Source of the DNA: CAZAGT01 sp964484515
GTDB taxonomy: Bacteria > Desulfobacterota > DSM-4660 > Desulfatiglandales > HGW-15
Length of the DNA stretch: 11,869 nucleotides
Direction: 5' to 3'
Assembly (NCBI GenBank): GCA_964484515.1
Contig: CAZAGT010000145.1
Location: 1 to 11,869, forward strand
The position numbers and the translations under genes are program-made. Below the pieces are notes generated by a model. That model worked only from the letters and a program-made list of their open reading frames with translations, was not told the DNA's origin and searched no databases. Every line of letters begins with the position of its first letter. Positions within the stretch are counted from its first letter, which is position 1. Below are positions 1-7,530 of this stretch, piece by piece.

Positions 1-168
1 AGCGCCTTATGCCTAGACCTTGCACTCAATTCCTCGTTTTTGAAAAGAGACCCCCCATGACCGGACGGATCGTATGTGCTAACGCGTTTCAAGAATCTAA
101 AATGTTACGAAAAATCCAGGTCAGCAGGAATCGCCGGAGCTGAGGGCTACCAAAGGGTTCTTCAGAGG

Positions 169-1113
169 TTAGCGCGCTTCGACCCCAAACTCGACGGCCT
201 TCACATGCTGGGCGGGTATGAAAAAGTAGCCTTTGCCGTACATGCCGGTGAACCCGTAGGTCCAGTTTTTGGGAAACGGCCGTCCGACCGTGCTCTCGTC
301 TTTGCCGAAATCAATATCGAAATCCTCGAGGCCGCCTTTAATAAACTCGAGGTCCTTGTCAGTCTCACCTTCCGCTTGAGCTGCGGTCGCGGGCTTCTCG
401 CTCACATCACCCTTGCCTCGATTCCCCCTGGTGGCCGGGCCCCTCCTGAGCGTCAGAACGATCGTATCCTCGGTCGGGAACTCCATGGATCGGACGTCCT
501 TGAACCGGATGGTCGGTGCGTTTTTTTCCTGGAGGAAGCCCACGTCATTGAGCTGTTCGAAGACGGTAACCTCCTCGACCCCTAATAGGGGAACGGCCGA
601 ATAGGTTTGGGCGCAGACCCTGACTAAGTCGGCGACAGGGACCTTGGTGCCGTCCGTGAGGACCAGCGTTGTCTCGTATTTGCATGGAGGGGGTTTTTCC
701 TCTTGGATACCGGCCGATCCTTCCTCGAACGTCAGTTTCTCCAAGTCATGAATCTTCACGTAGGTAAAACCGCCACCTATTTTCCCCCCGACCTGATCCG
801 ATGTGATCTTTCCCGATATCAGATGGTCTCTTCCCATCCAGCGGTATCGGACTTCGAAATCCTCATCCTTTTTTTCGATCGATATCAGATTTTCCGGGGG
901 GACGGCGACGTGGAAGGTGTCGGTGACCACGGCCAAACGAAAGCGAGATTCGATGAAAGGGCCGGGATTAGTCCAGGCATAAAGATCGGTCACCTCCCAT
1001 CTTGCCCCGGCCTCGTCTATCAGAATGGCCGTGCGCTGTGGGTTGTCGGCCCCAAGGACGGTCGACGGCACGGCCGTAACCATCAGTACGTATAGAAACA
1101 GGATTTTTCTCAT
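169..1113 (-). CDS. Secreted protein of unknown function with repeated beta-rich units
   Basis: Encodes 314 residues. The start at 1113 was chosen over the upstream ATG at 1182 because it has a strong Shine-Dalgarno (AGGGAGGA on the minus strand, about 9 nt upstream of the ATG) and begins directly with a signal peptide (basic MRK, hydrophobic stretch to about residue 18, likely cleavage after VLG near residue 21). The mature part has no enzyme motif I recognise. It contains recurring units ending in a pattern like F-x-(I/V)-x-x-x-x-(V/L)-x-(S/A)-(I/M/V)-E-(F/K): residues about 67-81, 117-131, 201-212 and 298-309. Two of these follow a strand pair of the form T-x-L-x-D-(E/G)-x-x-x-x-V-x-D-L (about 28-44 and 148-163). 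A low-complexity charged linker runs from about 226 to 255. Probably exported to the periplasm or cell surface; the function is unknown. It is divergent from the plus-strand genes. Existence and start are well supported, the function is not. Confidence 0.8.
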   Translation of the reverse strand: MRKILFLYVLMVTAVPSTVLGADNPQRTAILIDEAGARWEVTDLYAWTNPGPFIESRFRLAVVTDTFHVAVPPENLISIEKKDEDFEVRYRWMGRDHLISGKITSDQVGGKIGGGFTYVKIHDLEKLTFEEGSAGIQEEKPPPCKYETTLVLTDGTKVPVADLVRVCAQTYSAVPLLGVEEVTVFEQLNDVGFLQEKNAPTIRFKDVRSMEFPTEDTIVLTLRRGPATRGNRGKGDVSEKPATAAQAEGETDKDLEFIKGGLEDFDIDFGKDESTVGRPFPKNWTYGFTGMYGKGYFFIPAQHVKAVEFGVEAR

Positions 1114-1121
1114 CTGCTTGA

Positions 1122-1129
1122 TCCTCCCT
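1122..1129 (-). promoter_or_regulatory. Ribosome binding site deciding the start of the minus-strand secreted protein
   Basis: On the minus strand the sequence AGGGAGGA lies about 9 nt upstream of the ATG at 1113. It supports this start over the in-frame ATG 69 nt further upstream, which would place 23 charged residues in front of the signal peptide. Confidence 0.7.
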
Positions 1130-1418
1130 TGCAATGCTCGCACATCGCTTTCCCTTTTCCATTGCGAGCGTGGAATGACCACCCCACAGGTAATTGAATA
1201 CGCATTTTCTGGAATGAAAGCAACCTCGCCCGGGATCGAAATAGGGCTTCACTGGATTTCTTGTATCAGAAATCAAACGCGACGCTCAATCCTTTTCTGG
1301 ATGCCATGGCTCGATTGAGCCGCAAGATCAATGCAGGAGGCTAATGTATATCTCTTTTTGAGATGCAGCGCGCAGCCGGTAAGACGAGCGCCTCTTCGGC
1401 GTCGGCGGATTTTAAGAA

Positions 1419-1447
1419 TTGAACATCCCGCCCGTCTTGGATATACA
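1419..1447 (+). promoter_or_regulatory. Candidate sigma-70-type promoter for the 1589-2059 gene
   Basis: TTGAAC at 1419-1424 (4 of 6 matches to the -35 consensus) and TATACA at 1442-1447 (4 of 6 matches to the -10 consensus) are separated by exactly 17 nt. Transcription would start near 1454 and leave a leader of about 135 nt before the ATG at 1589. Matches this good arise by chance, so the call is tentative; it is supported mainly by the ideal spacer and its place in a divergent intergenic region. Confidence 0.3.
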
Positions 1448-1588
1448 GATTTATGATGACAAAAAGTCCGCAACACGTGGTCGGAAGTTGCTTTAAGGCC
1501 GAGTGAAGTCATGCAGGCGCGGTACCGGTAAAAAAGCACGAGAAACGAGAAGGGAAGCAGAGCGCGTAATCACAACGGAGCCCGGGAC

Positions 1589-2059
1589 ATGAAGACCCGC
1601 TTCATAGAGAGAATCGATCACATCGCGCTGGTCATGGCGCTGATCGTCATGGGAGTCGCCGCTGTCGCGGGCGCCTTGAGCCACCGGACGAAACACTCCC
1701 TGAGAATCAAGACCGGGTTGACGGACGACTTCCACCGGTTCGTCAAGCAGAGATACGGCAAAGAGATCGATAAGACGCTGAAAGAGCTTGATGAGGTCTA
1801 CGGAGCCGTCTTCGACCCCGATGTTCGTTACGCCAACAGGGGTTTGGGGCGTACGGGGCTCTACGAGGGTGAGGTTTTTGAATATAAATGGCGCAAGCCA
1901 TCTGTCTGGAAAGTCCTGGCATCAGGCTTTGTCCACGCGGCTTTGGGCTTTGGCGTGACCCTATTCGTAATCCGCCTGACCGGGCGAGCCATCAGACGCT
2001 TTATCCGAACTGATCTTGACGAGGCTACGAACGAAAACGAGAAAGAAAGGAAAGCGTAG
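1589..2059 (+). CDS. Small membrane protein with two transmembrane helices, unknown function
   Basis: Encodes 156 residues from an ATG preceded by GGAG (1577-1580) at 8 nt spacing. There is one hydrophobic helix near the N terminus (about residues 12-30). A soluble, charged middle section follows, with a helical K-E-x-x-K-x-x-K-E-L-x-E segment around 55-72. A second hydrophobic helix spans about 108-127, and the basic and acidic C-terminal tail ends in a lysine/glutamate-rich stretch. The likely topology puts both ends in the cytoplasm and the central loop in the periplasm. I do not recognise a family. It lies directly upstream of a truncated batB, where batA or the 5' part of batB would be expected, yet it shows no VWA motif (no DxSxS) and is not a remnant of either. 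The gap to the batB remnant is about 110 nt. Confidence 0.7.
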   Translation: MKTRFIERIDHIALVMALIVMGVAAVAGALSHRTKHSLRIKTGLTDDFHRFVKQRYGKEIDKTLKELDEVYGAVFDPDVRYANRGLGRTGLYEGEVFEYKWRKPSVWKVLASGFVHAALGFGVTLFVIRLTGRAIRRFIRTDLDEATNENEKERKA

Positions 2060-2169
2060 TACCGGTTTTCAAGAATCATAGCTGACAAACGCAGAGCAGA
2101 CTTTTTGCTCGGCCAAACCTCTGGCGGAAACGCCCTCCGCGCTCCTTCCAGTACGCCAAGCACCCTTCA

Positions 2170-2436
2170 AACGAGGGTTTTCTTACCGCCGCATCCATGG
2201 CCGGCGGCACCTATGTCCGCTCCGTGGAGGGTGACCTCGACCTGGACGCGCTCTATTTCGACGGCATCAAGTCCAAGACTGATGCAGAGGTCCTGAAGAC
2301 GGGTAAGATCAGGGTGCATGAGGAACGTTTCAGTCTTTTCCTGCTGGGCGCCTTGGTGTTCTTGCTTTTGGAGGGCCTAATCCGTGAGAGAGAGGTTCCA
2401 GGATCGCAAGGTTATGAGACCGGAGACGGACTTTAG
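2170..2436 (+). pseudogene. batB: 3' remnant of a BatB-type VWA-domain membrane protein gene
   Basis: The open frame encodes about 88 residues that match the end of BatA/BatB-type von Willebrand factor A proteins. It has the last part of the VWA fold with the conserved A-G-G-T-Y-V-R-S stretch (from 2197), then a D-L-D-L-D-A-L-Y-F segment. A K-T-x-K-I-R-V-H-E-E-R-F motif follows, then a single transmembrane helix (L-F-L-L-G-A-L-V-F-L-L-L-E-G). In intact family members of roughly 320-350 residues this helix is the C-terminal membrane anchor. The rest of the VWA domain, including the metal-binding DxSxS motif and the N-terminal helices, is missing. The frame is closed upstream by a TGA at 2083-2085, and residues encoded before about 2170 do not look like the family. 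The ATG at 2197 has no ribosome binding site. The stop overlaps the start of batC by 53 nt. I therefore call it a truncated pseudogene; translation of a short anchor peptide cannot be excluded. Confidence 0.7.
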
Positions 2437-3199
2437 GCTCAGACGGGGAGAGCTGTTGTTCAGGAACTTGATCATAAGCATCCTCTTTCTCGGCGTGATG
2501 CCCCTGAACAGGGCGGTGGCCAAAGATCACCCGGACGACCTCTACCGGCAGGGCTACTTTGAGGAGGCCGAGGAGGCGTACGCCCATCTCGATCTGGATC
2601 ATCCCGAAGATATCCGCTATCGCTACAACCGGGGATGCGCCGCTTACGAGGGCCACCAATTCGAAACGGCCAGGGCGGTCTTCACCAGTGTGCTTCGAAA
2701 GACCGAAGACCCTGCCATCCGTTTCAAAATCGCCTATAACCTGGGGAACACCGCCTACCAACAGGACGACTTCTCTTCGGCCGTGGCCTATTACAGACAA
2801 GCCATCTTCTATGATCCAGATAACCTCGACGCCAAACATAACCTGGAACTCGCCCTCAGGGTGTTGCAGAGACTGGACGAAAAGAAGAACGCCGAGAAGA
2901 AGCTCAGACCTGAACGAGGAGCCGATACGAGGGGTCCTAAAGGCGCGGGAGGACGCGGCGAGCAAGATAACCTGCCGCCCGAGGACGACGCCCAAGAGGA
3001 CCTTACCGGCGAACTGGACCAAGTGGAAAGCGACGAAGAAGAGCTGAGCGAGGACAGCGCCGAGAAACCCACATCGATCATGAACAAGAAAAAGGCCGAA
3101 AATTTACTGGATCAAATCAGGGAGGATCGCGTCCGTTTCATGCATTTCCAGATCCCGAAAGATAAAGGACGTGGCGTCAAATCAGGAAAGAATTGGTGA
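2384..3199 (+). CDS. batC: BatC-type tetratricopeptide (TPR) protein
   Basis: A 271-residue TPR protein of the Bat operon, thought to act in the envelope with the VWA proteins BatA/BatB and with BatD/BatE. The GTG start at 2384 has GGAGGG at 2370-2375 with 8 nt spacing; an ATG at 2414 is an in-frame alternative with a weaker site. A hydrophobic signal or anchor segment lies at about residues 25-46, possibly cleaved after A-V-A. Two clear TPR units occupy about 77-150, with a partial one before them (52-73). The second clear unit carries Y-N-L-G-N-x-A-Y and A-x-x-Y-x-x-A-I-x-x-D-P. Residues 165-230 form a highly charged low-complexity linker. The C terminus (about 235-271) has A-E-N-L-L-D-Q-I, then F-x-I-P-K-D-K and S-G-K-N-W, a tail I associate with this family. 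It starts inside the batB remnant and is followed by batD after 1 nt, so it is operonic. Confidence 0.85.
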   Translation: MRERFQDRKVMRPETDFRLRRGELLFRNLIISILFLGVMPLNRAVAKDHPDDLYRQGYFEEAEEAYAHLDLDHPEDIRYRYNRGCAAYEGHQFETARAVFTSVLRKTEDPAIRFKIAYNLGNTAYQQDDFSSAVAYYRQAIFYDPDNLDAKHNLELALRVLQRLDEKKNAEKKLRPERGADTRGPKGAGGRGEQDNLPPEDDAQEDLTGELDQVESDEEELSEDSAEKPTSIMNKKKAENLLDQIREDRVRFMHFQIPKDKGRGVKSGKNW

Positions 3200-3200
3200 A

Positions 3201-5024
3201 ATGAAGACAAAGATCGCTTGGTCTATCTCGGGCGTGGTGTTCCTGGTCCTGCTCCCTTGTCTGGTCAGCGCCGAAATAGAGGTGACGCTGAAGCTGGACC
3301 GGGAGGAAGCGAGCCTGAACGATGCCATCCATATGGTCATAAGCATATCTTTCGGGCCCCGCAGCAGCGATTCGCGCCCCATTCTGGACTTTGCGGTATC
3401 CGATTACCACGGTGGAACGGATCGTTTTTTGGCCAGCGATTTACAGCCCGTGCTGACCGGCTTGGAATCTTTCGGCATCACGCGAGAGGACACGTCAACC
3501 GATCTCGGGATCGACCAAGGCGATCTGAAGGCACGGGTTGATTACACCTATTTGATTTACCCCAAAGAAGTCGGCACCTTCCAGGTGGGTCCCGCCGAAG
3601 TGGCCGTTGAGGGACAGACCTTTCAAAGCAACACCACCACCTTGACCGTCGTGGAGCGTTCCCGCGCCCCGGATGCGGATCAAAAAGGGCTTGTCTTTTT
3701 GAAGGCCGAGCTTTCGGCCCCGAGGGTCTATCTGGGCGACCAGCTGGTATACGTGCTCAGACTCTACCGTAACGCGAGGGTCAGCGATATTGATTTGGAT
3801 CTTCCGAAGACAGAGTATCTCGCCTTCAGGCAGCTCGGGAACCAGGCCGAGTACGAAAAGGTCGTTGATGGCCAGGAATACACGGTGCTGGAGGTCAGGT
3901 GCGCATTGGCCTCCTCCAAGGCAGGCAAGCTTGCCATTCAGCCGGCGAGGATGCGCATGAAGGTATACCCGCCCGGCCAAGCGGACCGGGGGGCGTTTGT
4001 TGACTCCCCTATCTATGCCCTGACCTCGGGATTGGACATGGCCGTGGAGAGTCAGTCGTTGGAGCTGGACGTGGTCCCCCTTCCCGAGGAGCAGAAGCCG
4101 GCCGATTTCAGCGGCCTGGTGGGGCACTTCCAAATAGACGCGCAGCTTGAGCCGTCTACCATAAAGGCCGGTGAATCTGCCATCCTGACCGTTTTCCTCA
4201 GAGGTCGGGGCAATATTGATCGAATCCCCGATATGATGCTGCCCCAGGTGGCTCAAACCGAGGTCTATCCCGATCAAACGGTCCTGGAGTTTGAGCCGGA
4301 TGAACAGGGACTGAAAGCCGTCAAGACCATGAAATGGGCCCTGGTGCCGAAAGAAGCAGGGCAATACGAGATCCCATCCCTGGCCATCAGCTTTTTTGAC
4401 ACCGGAACCCATCAATATCAGGTAGCGCAGACGGCCGCGCTTCGTCTTTCCGTGGTGCCGGGCGAAGAGGGCCAGGCCTCTGGAAGTGGGCGCGAGGAAG
4501 AGGCGGATGGAGGCGCGCTGAAACATGTGGTCAGGGAGCTCGGCTGGGATATCCTTCCGGTTCGCACGTCGGTCGAGGATCCAGCGGGCGGTTTTCGCGT
4601 CCGGCCCGGCGGTCTGTTCTCCTGGGGGATCCTCCTCTTTCCGTTCTGCGTCTATCTTGGCGCTGCATGGAGCCTGAAATCCCGCCATAAATCAGCGAGT
4701 GCCCTCGCCGCCATGAGAGCCAAAAAAGCGGCCAAGAATCTCACCCGCAAATGCCATCACGCAGCACTTACCTCCAATGATGCGACATTGGCCATCAGGG
4801 ATTATCTGAATGATCGCTTTGGACATTCGATTGGAACTGTCACGCCGGAAGAGGCCGCCGAGATCGTGCGATCACATGGTGCCGACATGGAAACGGCTGA
4901 AGAACTGCGGCATCTTGTGAAAAACCTCGAAGACGCTGTTTATACGGGCAAAGGAAATGAGACCTGTGAGAGGGTTGAGGATATCTCCGGACTCGTCAGG
5001 CAAATCGAAAAGGAGGTCCATTGA
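3201..5024 (+). CDS. batD: BatD-type oxygen-tolerance/envelope protein
   Basis: Encodes 607 residues of the BatD family (Pfam BatD, named for oxygen tolerance). The ATG at 3201 follows the batC stop by 1 nt and starts a textbook signal peptide (M-K-T-K, hydrophobic core, L-V-S-A cleavage after residue 24). A GTG at 3171 in the same frame was rejected because it adds ten hydrophilic residues before the signal. AGGAAAG lies 11 nt upstream. The periplasmic part (about 25-465) consists of repeated beta-sandwich-like segments typical of the family. A single transmembrane helix spans about 470-494 (L-F-S-W-G-I-L-L-F-P-F-C-V-Y-L-G). A basic, then helical cytoplasmic tail follows (about 495-607). Length and architecture fit intact family members. 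The stop overlaps the TTG of batE in the sequence TTGA, suggesting translational coupling. The biochemical role of BatD is not established. Confidence 0.88.
   Translation: MKTKIAWSISGVVFLVLLPCLVSAEIEVTLKLDREEASLNDAIHMVISISFGPRSSDSRPILDFAVSDYHGGTDRFLASDLQPVLTGLESFGITREDTSTDLGIDQGDLKARVDYTYLIYPKEVGTFQVGPAEVAVEGQTFQSNTTTLTVVERSRAPDADQKGLVFLKAELSAPRVYLGDQLVYVLRLYRNARVSDIDLDLPKTEYLAFRQLGNQAEYEKVVDGQEYTVLEVRCALASSKAGKLAIQPARMRMKVYPPGQADRGAFVDSPIYALTSGLDMAVESQSLELDVVPLPEEQKPADFSGLVGHFQIDAQLEPSTIKAGESAILTVFLRGRGNIDRIPDMMLPQVAQTEVYPDQTVLEFEPDEQGLKAVKTMKWALVPKEAGQYEIPSLAISFFDTGTHQYQVAQTAALRLSVVPGEEGQASGSGREEEADGGALKHVVRELGWDILPVRTSVEDPAGGFRVRPGGLFSWGILLFPFCVYLGAAWSLKSRHKSASALAAMRAKKAAKNLTRKCHHAALTSNDATLAIRDYLNDRFGHSIGTVTPEEAAEIVRSHGADMETAEELRHLVKNLEDAVYTGKGNETCERVEDISGLVRQIEKEVH
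5011..5016 (+). promoter_or_regulatory. Ribosome binding site for the TTG start of batE
   Basis: A consensus AGGAGG ends 4 nt before the TTG at 5021 (5 nt if the following T is not counted as spacer). Together with the 4-nt TTGA overlap with the batD stop, this supports the rare TTG codon as the true batE start, because the reading frame then begins at once with a signal peptide. Confidence 0.65.
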
Positions 5025-5786
5025 GAGGTCTCCGCCAGGTCATCATCCTAAGCATCGTAATCCTGCTCCTGGTAAGCCCTGCGGCAGCCAGCGAAGACCA
5101 GCCATGGCAAGCCCTCTTTGCCAAGGCCAATCTGGCTTACAGAGAATCCCGCGTTCAGGAGGCCGCGGAGAGATACCGGGAGTTGATCCCGTCCGGGTAC
5201 GCTACGGGCGTCCTTTATTACAACTTGGGAAACGCGTACTTTCGCCAGGGCCGGCTCGGACACGCTATTCTCAGCTACGAGCGCGCCCGTTTCTTCCTAC
5301 CACGCGACGGAGACCTGAATTTCAACCTCCGTCACGCCTATCTTTTGGTCGAGGACCTCATTCCTGAATCCCAGGGCTTAGAGGGTCTGAACCTATTCTG
5401 GCTTGACTCTCTCAGGCTCGACGAGATGTTCTGGGGTTTTGCCGTCCTGAATGTCATCATTCTGGCTTGTCCTATTGATCAGGCTGTATTTCAGGGCCGA
5501 CTGGAACTACTACCTCTTCCTTGCGCTGCTGGTGTTCTGGTTTTTGGCCGGACTCTCTTTTGGGTTGAAGTGGTACCAGGTGGAAAACGACCATCGCGCC
5601 GTGGTTGTGGAGGATGAGGTGAACATCCTGGCCGGCCCGGATCCCAACGATACCGTCCTCTTTAAGCTCCACGCGGGCACGATCGCGCATTATGAGCGAT
5701 CAGAGCACGGATGGTACCTGATCACGTTGCCGGACGAGAAAAGGGGCTGGGTCAAGCCTGAGGCCATTGAGCTTATAAGGGAGTAG
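5021..5786 (+). pseudogene. batE: BatE-type TPR and SH3 membrane protein, split by a +1 frameshift
   Basis: Two overlapping frames together give a full BatE-type protein of about 255 residues. The first frame (from the TTG at 5021) encodes a signal peptide (about 1-23) and a TPR region (about 30-110, with Y-Y-N-L-G-N-A-Y-F-R-Q-G and A-I-x-x-Y-E-R-A). It also gives the start of a transmembrane helix reaching about residue 149. It then leaves the family and stops at 5617. The second frame takes over near 5465. It finishes the helix, adds a second one (N-Y-Y-L-F-L-A-L-L-V-F-W-F-L-A-G) and ends with an SH3-like domain (V-N-I-L-A-G-P, then G-W-V-K-P-E-A) stopping at 5786. Skipping one base around 5465-5470 restores the product, so the sequence carries a 1-nt insertion or an equivalent indel. 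No slippery heptamer is evident. It is either a genuine pseudogene or a sequencing/assembly error. Confidence 0.75.
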
Positions 5787-6159
5787 GGAGGCCTGCCACA
5801 TGCCCTGAGGTTACAATGATGGATTTCAGGAGAGTTTTCAGTCACCTTTGCACGGAGTTGTAGCGCCGGCGGGTCGGTTGCCATGAGAGCGGTAAGCCCT
5901 GATCGGGTCTCACCCCTTGACAAGATCCAGATGGCGCTATAGGGTCGTCAGTCGACCATCGACTCAATCGGCGCAACCAAACCTGATCCAAATCCAGGCG
6001 CCAATTCTGTGAATCTATGTTTGCGCGAAGCCTAAATACCTGGATAGTTACGAGGGGGTGATAAAGCCAAGAAGCTAGCAATAGGTGGTCAAAGCCGGAA
6101 ACAGGTCAATCTCTTTCCAAGCACAAGGACTCCGTTTGATAAGAGAGAGGAGGTTTGCC
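5787..6159 (+). other. Gene-free leader between batE and the transporter operon
   Basis: No coding sequence is supported here. A TTGACA (6 of 6 matches to the -35 consensus) lies at 5917-5922, followed after 15 nt by TATAGG (5938-5943, 4 of 6). The spacer is two bases short of ideal, so it is only a weak promoter candidate. If used, it leaves a leader of more than 200 nt before the binding-protein gene. I looked for a riboswitch core or a clear terminator after batE and found none; a partial AGGG/CCCT pairing just after the batE stop is too poor and lacks a T tract. The in-frame ATG at 6085 for the next gene lacks a good ribosome binding site. Confidence 0.4.
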
Positions 6160-7500
6160 ATGAAAAAGGTCGGCAGGAGGCAATTCATCAAGGCGGCCGG
6201 AGCAGCCGGTCTCGGCGTGGGGGCGGCGGGAATTTTGGGCACGACCGTCAAGGTCAGGCAGGCAACCGCGGCCAAGACGCGGTCGATCCCCAAGACACCC
6301 ATCAAGATGGCGACGGTCAGTTTTCTGACCGGTGCGGCGGCGGCTCCTTTTGGGATTCCCGGTGATAACGCTTACAAGATGCTGGTGGATCACATCAACG
6401 GTCAAGGCGGAATCATGGGCCGAAAGGTTGAAATGAGGAGTTACGATGAAGCCGGCGGCGCGGATGCTCAGGTGAAACTGGCGCGCAAGTTGATTTTGGA
6501 GGACAAGGTAGACATCATCTTAGGTTACATCTCCTCAGGCAATTGCAAGGCCGTCCTTCCCCTCACGGACGAGCTAGGGGGGCTGATTTTCGCCTATGAC
6601 TGCGGGACCCACGTCCTGATGGAAAAGAAACGTTCCCCCTACAAGGTCCCTAAATACGGCCTCGGCTTCCGTACCTCCGCCCATTTGGGGATCGATAACA
6701 TCGGTCTGGCCCGAATGATCCAGACCAACTACCCCGGCGTGAAGAAGATCGCAGGTATCAACCCCGACTATGCCTGGGGGAGGGATAGCTGGGACATCTT
6801 TAAAGAGGCGATGGCGAAACTGATGCCTGAGGCTGAAGTGGTCAAGGCACTCTGGCCCAAGCTGTTTACGACCGATTATACCGCCCATGTCAGCGCTCTC
6901 ATTGGTTCGGGTGCCGAGATCATTCACTCTTCGCTGTGGGGCGGCGACGCCGTTACCTTTACCAAACAGGCCATTGGCATGGGTCTCTTTAAGAAGGCGC
7001 GGATGGCCTACTCCCGGGGCGAACCGTACCCGCAGGAGGTCGGCGACGAGTATCCTGAGGGCCAGATTATTTGCTGTGCCGGGACCCACTATTTTCTGTA
7101 CCCGTCCGAAGACAAATGGCCCCTTAATGCGTGGTTCGTCAAGGAGTTCTCTAAGCGATACCAAAAATATCCGACCTACCCCTGTTACCATGCCTATCAG
7201 GCCATTTACACATACAAGACCGCCGTCGAAAAGGCCGGTGCCCTGGTTGGGGGTTGGCCTTCGCAGCAAGAGATCAGCATAGCGGCTACCGGACAGTCGA
7301 TCGAAACTCCCTCGGGCATCCTAACCATTGGTGAAGATCACAATGCCAGAGAAGACGTGCTGATTGGCATCTCTAAGAAGGTCAAGGGATACTCGTTTCC
7401 GATCCTGGATCCTGAGCGGATGGCCATCTTCCCGGCCCATCAGGTGAATGCCCCGGCGGGAATCGGCACAGCGGATTGGATCAAGAGCTGGAAGGCCTAG
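6160..7500 (+). CDS. Tat-exported periplasmic substrate-binding protein of a branched-chain-amino-acid-type ABC importer
   Basis: Encodes 446 residues. The ATG at 6160 is preceded by GAGAGGAGG with 6 nt spacing and opens directly into a twin-arginine signal (G-R-R-Q-F-I-K at residues 5-11). An alanine/glycine-rich hydrophobic stretch follows, with cleavage around A-T-A-A at 35-38; the ATG at 6085 would add 25 residues before it and was rejected. The mature part is a type I periplasmic binding protein (LivJ/LivK-like, Peripla_BP_6). It starts with a beta strand (I-K-M-A-T-V-S-F-L-T-G), then D-H-I-N-G-Q-G-G-I-M-G-R-K-V, a hallmark of the family, and Y-A-W-G-R-D-S in the second lobe. The ligand cannot be read from the sequence; amino acids, amides or aromatic compounds are all known for relatives. 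It heads the operon and precedes livH by 30 nt. Tat export implies that it folds before export. Confidence 0.9.
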   Translation: MKKVGRRQFIKAAGAAGLGVGAAGILGTTVKVRQATAAKTRSIPKTPIKMATVSFLTGAAAAPFGIPGDNAYKMLVDHINGQGGIMGRKVEMRSYDEAGGADAQVKLARKLILEDKVDIILGYISSGNCKAVLPLTDELGGLIFAYDCGTHVLMEKKRSPYKVPKYGLGFRTSAHLGIDNIGLARMIQTNYPGVKKIAGINPDYAWGRDSWDIFKEAMAKLMPEAEVVKALWPKLFTTDYTAHVSALIGSGAEIIHSSLWGGDAVTFTKQAIGMGLFKKARMAYSRGEPYPQEVGDEYPEGQIICCAGTHYFLYPSEDKWPLNAWFVKEFSKRYQKYPTYPCYHAYQAIYTYKTAVEKAGALVGGWPSQQEISIAATGQSIETPSGILTIGEDHNAREDVLIGISKKVKGYSFPILDPERMAIFPAHQVNAPAGIGTADWIKSWKA

Positions 7501-7530
7501 ATTCCCGAAATATAAAGATCTTGGCGACCT

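Larger units (their letters stand above)
1114..1588. other. Divergent intergenic region, no gene seen
   Basis: This stretch separates the minus-strand secreted protein from the plus-strand membrane protein and should hold promoters for both. The short open frames in it, for example a 41-codon frame from the ATG at 1331, encode arginine-rich sequence without resemblance to a protein family. An AGGAGG at 1335-1340 precedes an ATG at 1344 that opens only five codons. A small perfect hairpin (ATCTC, five T, GAGAT) sits at 1349-1363. I see no RNA gene, riboswitch or mobile element. The minus-strand promoter could not be placed with confidence. Confidence 0.5.

Noticed and set aside
76..1095. Several plus-strand open frames opposite the secreted protein gene
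   Set aside because: The minus-strand frame has a signal peptide, a good ribosome binding site and regular repeats; the plus-strand frames have none of these.
1331..1456. A 41-codon arginine-rich open frame in the divergent intergenic region
   Set aside because: There is no ribosome binding site before its ATG and the composition is that of random GC-rich sequence; the AGGAGG lies inside the frame.
3495..4688. A 397-codon open frame on the minus strand opposite batD
   Set aside because: It lies entirely within batD, has no ribosome binding site, and its product is rich in H, R, G and L without domain features, as expected for an antisense shadow of a GC-rich gene.
5787..6159. A riboswitch in the long leader before the binding-protein gene
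   Set aside because: I could not match any conserved riboswitch core, and no terminator or sequestering hairpin stands out.
6574..7269. A 231-codon minus-strand frame opposite the binding-protein gene
   Set aside because: The plus-strand product is a clear type I binding protein; the antisense product resembles nothing and lacks a start site.
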